Translations under genes and position numbers: made by a program | Origin: Algoriphagus yeomjeoni | Lineage (GTDB): Bacteria; Bacteroidota; Bacteroidia; Cytophagales; Cyclobacteriaceae | Assembly: GCF_003259505.1 (NCBI RefSeq) | Contig: NZ_QLLK01000001.1 | Coordinates: forward strand, 248,001-312,000 | DNA length: 64,000 nt | Direction of reading: 5' to 3' | The notes under the pieces: generated by a model | The model's input: the letters and a program-made list of their open reading frames with translations, nothing else | Database searches by the model: none | Told to the model about the DNA's origin: nothing | Shown here: positions 61,955-64,000 of the stretch, piece after piece | How the letters are laid out: every line of letters begins with the position of its first letter | How positions within the stretch are numbered: the stretch's first letter is position 1

Positions 61955-62568
61955 TGTCCTCTCATCATTTCGTTAAAGATAAACAGGAGCCGGCAGTGCT
62001 TATTTTGGAAGTGGGTCAGATAAGCTTTGATCAAGTCTCTCCTCTTTTAGAATGGGTTCCAACGGTACTTGTGAGCGAAAACGTACTTGATCAAGTTTTA
62101 AGCTGGGGAATTAAAATCGATGTTATCTTAGCTTCGGAGTCATTTGAAGCAGAAAATCAATATTTATTGGAAGAGCAATATCCAGTGAAATTCATCAACA
62201 CAGTAGATGAGGCATATCTGCAAACTGGACTTGATTATCTAATTTCCACGGATCATAAAGCCGCGAATTTGGTAGGAATCTCACATGTAGAAGTGCTAGA
62301 GCTTCATGGCCCACTAGAACAGATCAACGTGACAATTCTTGATGGTGACTGGAAATATTATCCTGTCAAATCCGGTGAATTCAAGAAGTGGTTTGCGCAA
62401 AGCAGTATCCATATTCACGGCAAAGAAGGGATGCCAGTGCAGATTCAAAATGAAAATGGGGAATTGATCCTGCCGATTACTTATGTGACGATGCTGGAAG
62501 TGCCAGAGGGAATTACTACGATTAAAGCGCCGGGGATTTTTTGGATTGGGGAACAGGTTTATTCATAA
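61954..62568 (+). CDS. Thiamine pyrophosphokinase-like protein, probably degenerate
   Basis: A 204-residue protein whose start (MSSHHFVKDKQEPAV) matches what I remember of Bacteroidota thiamine pyrophosphokinases. The fold resembles the TPK N-terminal Rossmann domain (WVPTVLVSENVLDQVLSWGIKIDVIL near 34-60). The usual magnesium/ATP motif GDFDS after this strand reads ASESF here, so the key acidic residues are missing, and the usual ADGG segment is not evident. It may have lost catalytic activity or have another role. It is coupled to the M19 gene. Confidence 0.55.
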   Translation: MSSHHFVKDKQEPAVLILEVGQISFDQVSPLLEWVPTVLVSENVLDQVLSWGIKIDVILASESFEAENQYLLEEQYPVKFINTVDEAYLQTGLDYLISTDHKAANLVGISHVEVLELHGPLEQINVTILDGDWKYYPVKSGEFKKWFAQSSIHIHGKEGMPVQIQNENGELILPITYVTMLEVPEGITTIKAPGIFWIGEQVYS

Positions 62569-62908
62569 ATTTTAGGAACACAAGCGTTCCAACTCCATAG
62601 CAAAGCACATCAAGCGGGTCAGCAGTATAAGTCTTTGAGATCAGCGGCAGAGCAATTTCAAAAACTATTGAAAAGTACGCCAGTCCAATCATTACCTGCT
62701 TTGTGCTAAAAGTCAATTGACTACTATGAGGATGAAACCAGCGCATCACTTGCAGGCAAATTCCAAAAACTACAGGCATAGCCATCAAGTCATCTCCATA
62801 AGCATGGTAGAAAGGAATAAAGATTCCCAGAGATTTCTCGAGGTATTGATTTACCCAGAAGGCTATAGAAGCAAAAATGAAAATGGGGGTTTTGAAAATA
62901 TCCATCAT
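62522..62908 (-). CDS. Hypothetical multi-helix membrane protein
   Basis: A 128-residue membrane protein with about four hydrophobic helices (FIFASIAFWVNQYL, YGDDLMAMPVVFGICLQVM, TKQVMIGLAYFSIVFEIALPL and PLDVLCYGVGTLVFLKFM). I do not recognise a named family. ATG 62908 overlaps the stop of the upstream zinc-ribbon gene as ATGA, indicating coupling; a longer GTG start (62932) is less likely. Its 3' end overlaps that of the convergent TPK-like gene by 47 bases. Confidence 0.75.
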   Translation of the reverse strand: MMDIFKTPIFIFASIAFWVNQYLEKSLGIFIPFYHAYGDDLMAMPVVFGICLQVMRWFHPHSSQLTFSTKQVMIGLAYFSIVFEIALPLISKTYTADPLDVLCYGVGTLVFLKFMNKPVPQSKKSPAL

Positions 62909-63189
62909 CCCGGCAAGGCAGCTATCAGCCACATGATGAAAGTTATGATGGCCATGAAAACAGTGTAAAAGAGGTTGCCGGATTTCTTAAAGAATTTGGT
63001 TAATCCAGAGTCCTCTGGATTGATGTAAAACATCCACTCTTTTTCCTGTCGGTCTTTTTCCGCCTCTTTTTTTGAGTGACGATCTAACTCCACAGGAGAC
63101 AAGATCTCCCCGCAATGCTCGCATCTATCTTCGTAATTGTTGGTCCAGTTTGACCATTCCCCACAATTGGGGCATTTTTTCTGGCTCAT
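62905..63189 (-). CDS. Zinc-ribbon membrane protein
   Basis: A 94-residue protein. The N-terminus holds a zinc ribbon with two CxxC pairs (CPNCGEWSNWTNNYEDRCEHCG, residues about 6-27). A charged, coiled-coil-like middle follows (ELDRHSKKEAEKDRQEKEW), then one C-terminal transmembrane helix (FYTVFMAIITFIMWLIAALPG). I cannot name the family. The longer frame begins earlier with non-conserved residues. It is the first of a coupled pair with 62522-62908. Confidence 0.8.
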   Translation of the reverse strand: MSQKKCPNCGEWSNWTNNYEDRCEHCGEILSPVELDRHSKKEAEKDRQEKEWMFYINPEDSGLTKFFKKSGNLFYTVFMAIITFIMWLIAALPG

Positions 63190-63218
63190 ATTTCTACTAA
63201 AGTATTTGATACTCAAAT

Positions 63219-64000
63219 CTAACGTCTCCCTGCTGCTATTCTTTCTTTCCCATTCAAATCCCTCAAAACCTTTACCTCAGTGTACCCCAACTCATTCATC
63301 AATTCTGCGACTTGAATTCCATATTTTTCATTGATTTCAAAATACAGTTTACCTCCTAACTTTAATAGTTGTTTCCCTTTTTTGGCTATTTCTTTATAAA
63401 AAATCAAGGGATCGTCGTTGCTGACGAACAAGGCAAGCCCAGGCTCAAAATCCAGTACATTTTTATGCATTTCTGCTTTCTCTTGTTCAGGAATATAGGG
63501 CGGATTGCTGACCAAAATATCCAATGGTGTCACTTCTGGAGTTTGAGTTAAAATATTGCAGGTAGAGAAAGTCACTTTCGCATTTAAAGCTTCAGCATTT
63601 TTCTTGGCTACTTCCAAAGCTTCCTCAGAAATATCCACTGCGAAAACTTCTGGATTATTCATCTCCAGCGCCAATGAAATAGGAATGCACCCCGTTCCCG
63701 TCCCTATGTCCAAAATTCTTAACCCAGCTTCCGGATTCTCTTTGATGATCAGATGCACTAGTTCCTCGGTTTCATTTCTTGGGATCAAAGTAGCTGCTGA
63801 GACAAAAAAATCTCTTCCGTAAAATGGACCTTTTCCCATAATATACTGAATAGGCTCGCCGGTTTTCAATCGCTCGAAATCACCAAAAAGCTGTTGTGGA
63901 AATGAAGAAACATCGGCCTCATCCAAAATCTGCGTTCTTCTCCATCCCAGATGATGCTCCAACAGCCAGCTCACCACTGATTCGGCCTCCTGCTTTTCAT
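63219..64000 (-). CDS. prmC: Peptide chain release factor N5-glutamine methyltransferase (PrmC), partial
   Basis: A protein methyltransferase that modifies the GGQ glutamine of release factors RF1/RF2. The SAM motif is LDIGTGTGCIPISLA, and the catalytic NPPY motif is in LVSNPPYIPEQEK. The frame continues past the right edge: upstream of residue 1 of the longest in-window frame the sequence stays open, in line with the family's start about 10-30 residues further out, so the N-terminus is missing. Confidence 0.93.
   Translation of the reverse strand, partial: EKQEAESVVSWLLEHHLGWRRTQILDEADVSSFPQQLFGDFERLKTGEPIQYIMGKGPFYGRDFFVSAATLIPRNETEELVHLIIKENPEAGLRILDIGTGTGCIPISLALEMNNPEVFAVDISEEALEVAKKNAEALNAKVTFSTCNILTQTPEVTPLDILVSNPPYIPEQEKAEMHKNVLDFEPGLALFVSNDDPLIFYKEIAKKGKQLLKLGGKLYFEINEKYGIQVAELMNELGYTEVKVLRDLNGKERIAAGRR

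Overview
The window looks like a piece of a Bacteroidota chromosome, most likely a Cytophagales/Cyclobacteriaceae (Algoriphagus-like) organism. This is inferred from several features: TAnnTTTG-type promoter -7 boxes (before tRNA-Gly and the thiamine operon), an outer-membrane barrel protein with a carboxypeptidase-like plug extension, Bacteroidota-type lipoproteins, a 6-bladed beta-propeller lipoprotein, a DUF4212/sodium-solute symporter pair, and kynurenine-pathway genes. It is dense, ordinary-looking chromosomal DNA. I see no prophage, CRISPR array or complete insertion sequence.

Layout. (1) 1-3.1 kb: a leftward, translationally coupled operon behind a clear TPP riboswitch. It encodes a SAM methyltransferase, a HypE/PurM-like AIR-synthase relative, a divergent ThiE, a Trm112-like zinc protein and probably a membrane protein cut by the window edge. 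This is the best candidate here for an undescribed pathway variant. (2) 3.2-4.7 kb: a 37-residue basic peptide and a DUF3500 protein. (3) 4.7-13.3 kb: a leftward fatty-acid degradation block (MarR regulator with a double palindromic operator, fadN-type, fadA-type and fadE-type genes, and a separate acyl-CoA ligase). A four-helix-bundle protein gene flanked by inverted repeats interrupts it. (4) 13.4-13.8 kb: a gene-free stretch with a cluster of DnaA boxes, a candidate oriC. It is followed by a leftward block ending with mnmG and ybeY, and two near-perfect parS sites lie in the mnmG leader. (5) 20.7-30.2 kb: comF, a YfiT-like hydrolase, SDR, thioesterase, SpoU methylase, mutS, a PAS-LuxR regulator, two tRNAs (Gly, Leu), an MscS channel and a MazG-like protein. 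(6) 31.6-43.4 kb: dapF, secA, a SPOR lipoprotein, an M20 amidohydrolase, an S1/P1 nuclease, a TPR sensor kinase with its NarL-type regulator, ruvB and apbE. (7) 43.4-50.5 kb: a ZIP metal transporter, an acetate block (DUF4212, symporter, acs), a DUF4403 lipoprotein and a YtxJ-like protein. (8) 50.6-57.4 kb: a large outer-membrane barrel protein, a decayed beta-propeller remnant with a tiny peptide gene and an intact propeller lipoprotein, fasciclin, pheS, and several copies of a dispersed intergenic repeat. Two inverted copies of that repeat bound a palindrome-rich, roughly 315-bp element. (9) 57.4-64 kb: kynurenine-pathway genes (kmo, kynU, haaO), an M19 dipeptidase, a degenerate thiamine-pyrophosphokinase-like gene, two small membrane/zinc-ribbon genes, and prmC running off the edge.

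Functional threads: thiamine metabolism at both ends, beta-oxidation under MarR control, acetate uptake and activation, tryptophan catabolism toward quinolinate/NAD, and bacillithiol-type thiol chemistry (YfiT-like and YtxJ-like proteins). Many start codons were moved downstream from the longest possible reading frame where an ATG fits the family better. Functions come from recognising motifs by eye; no database search was possible.
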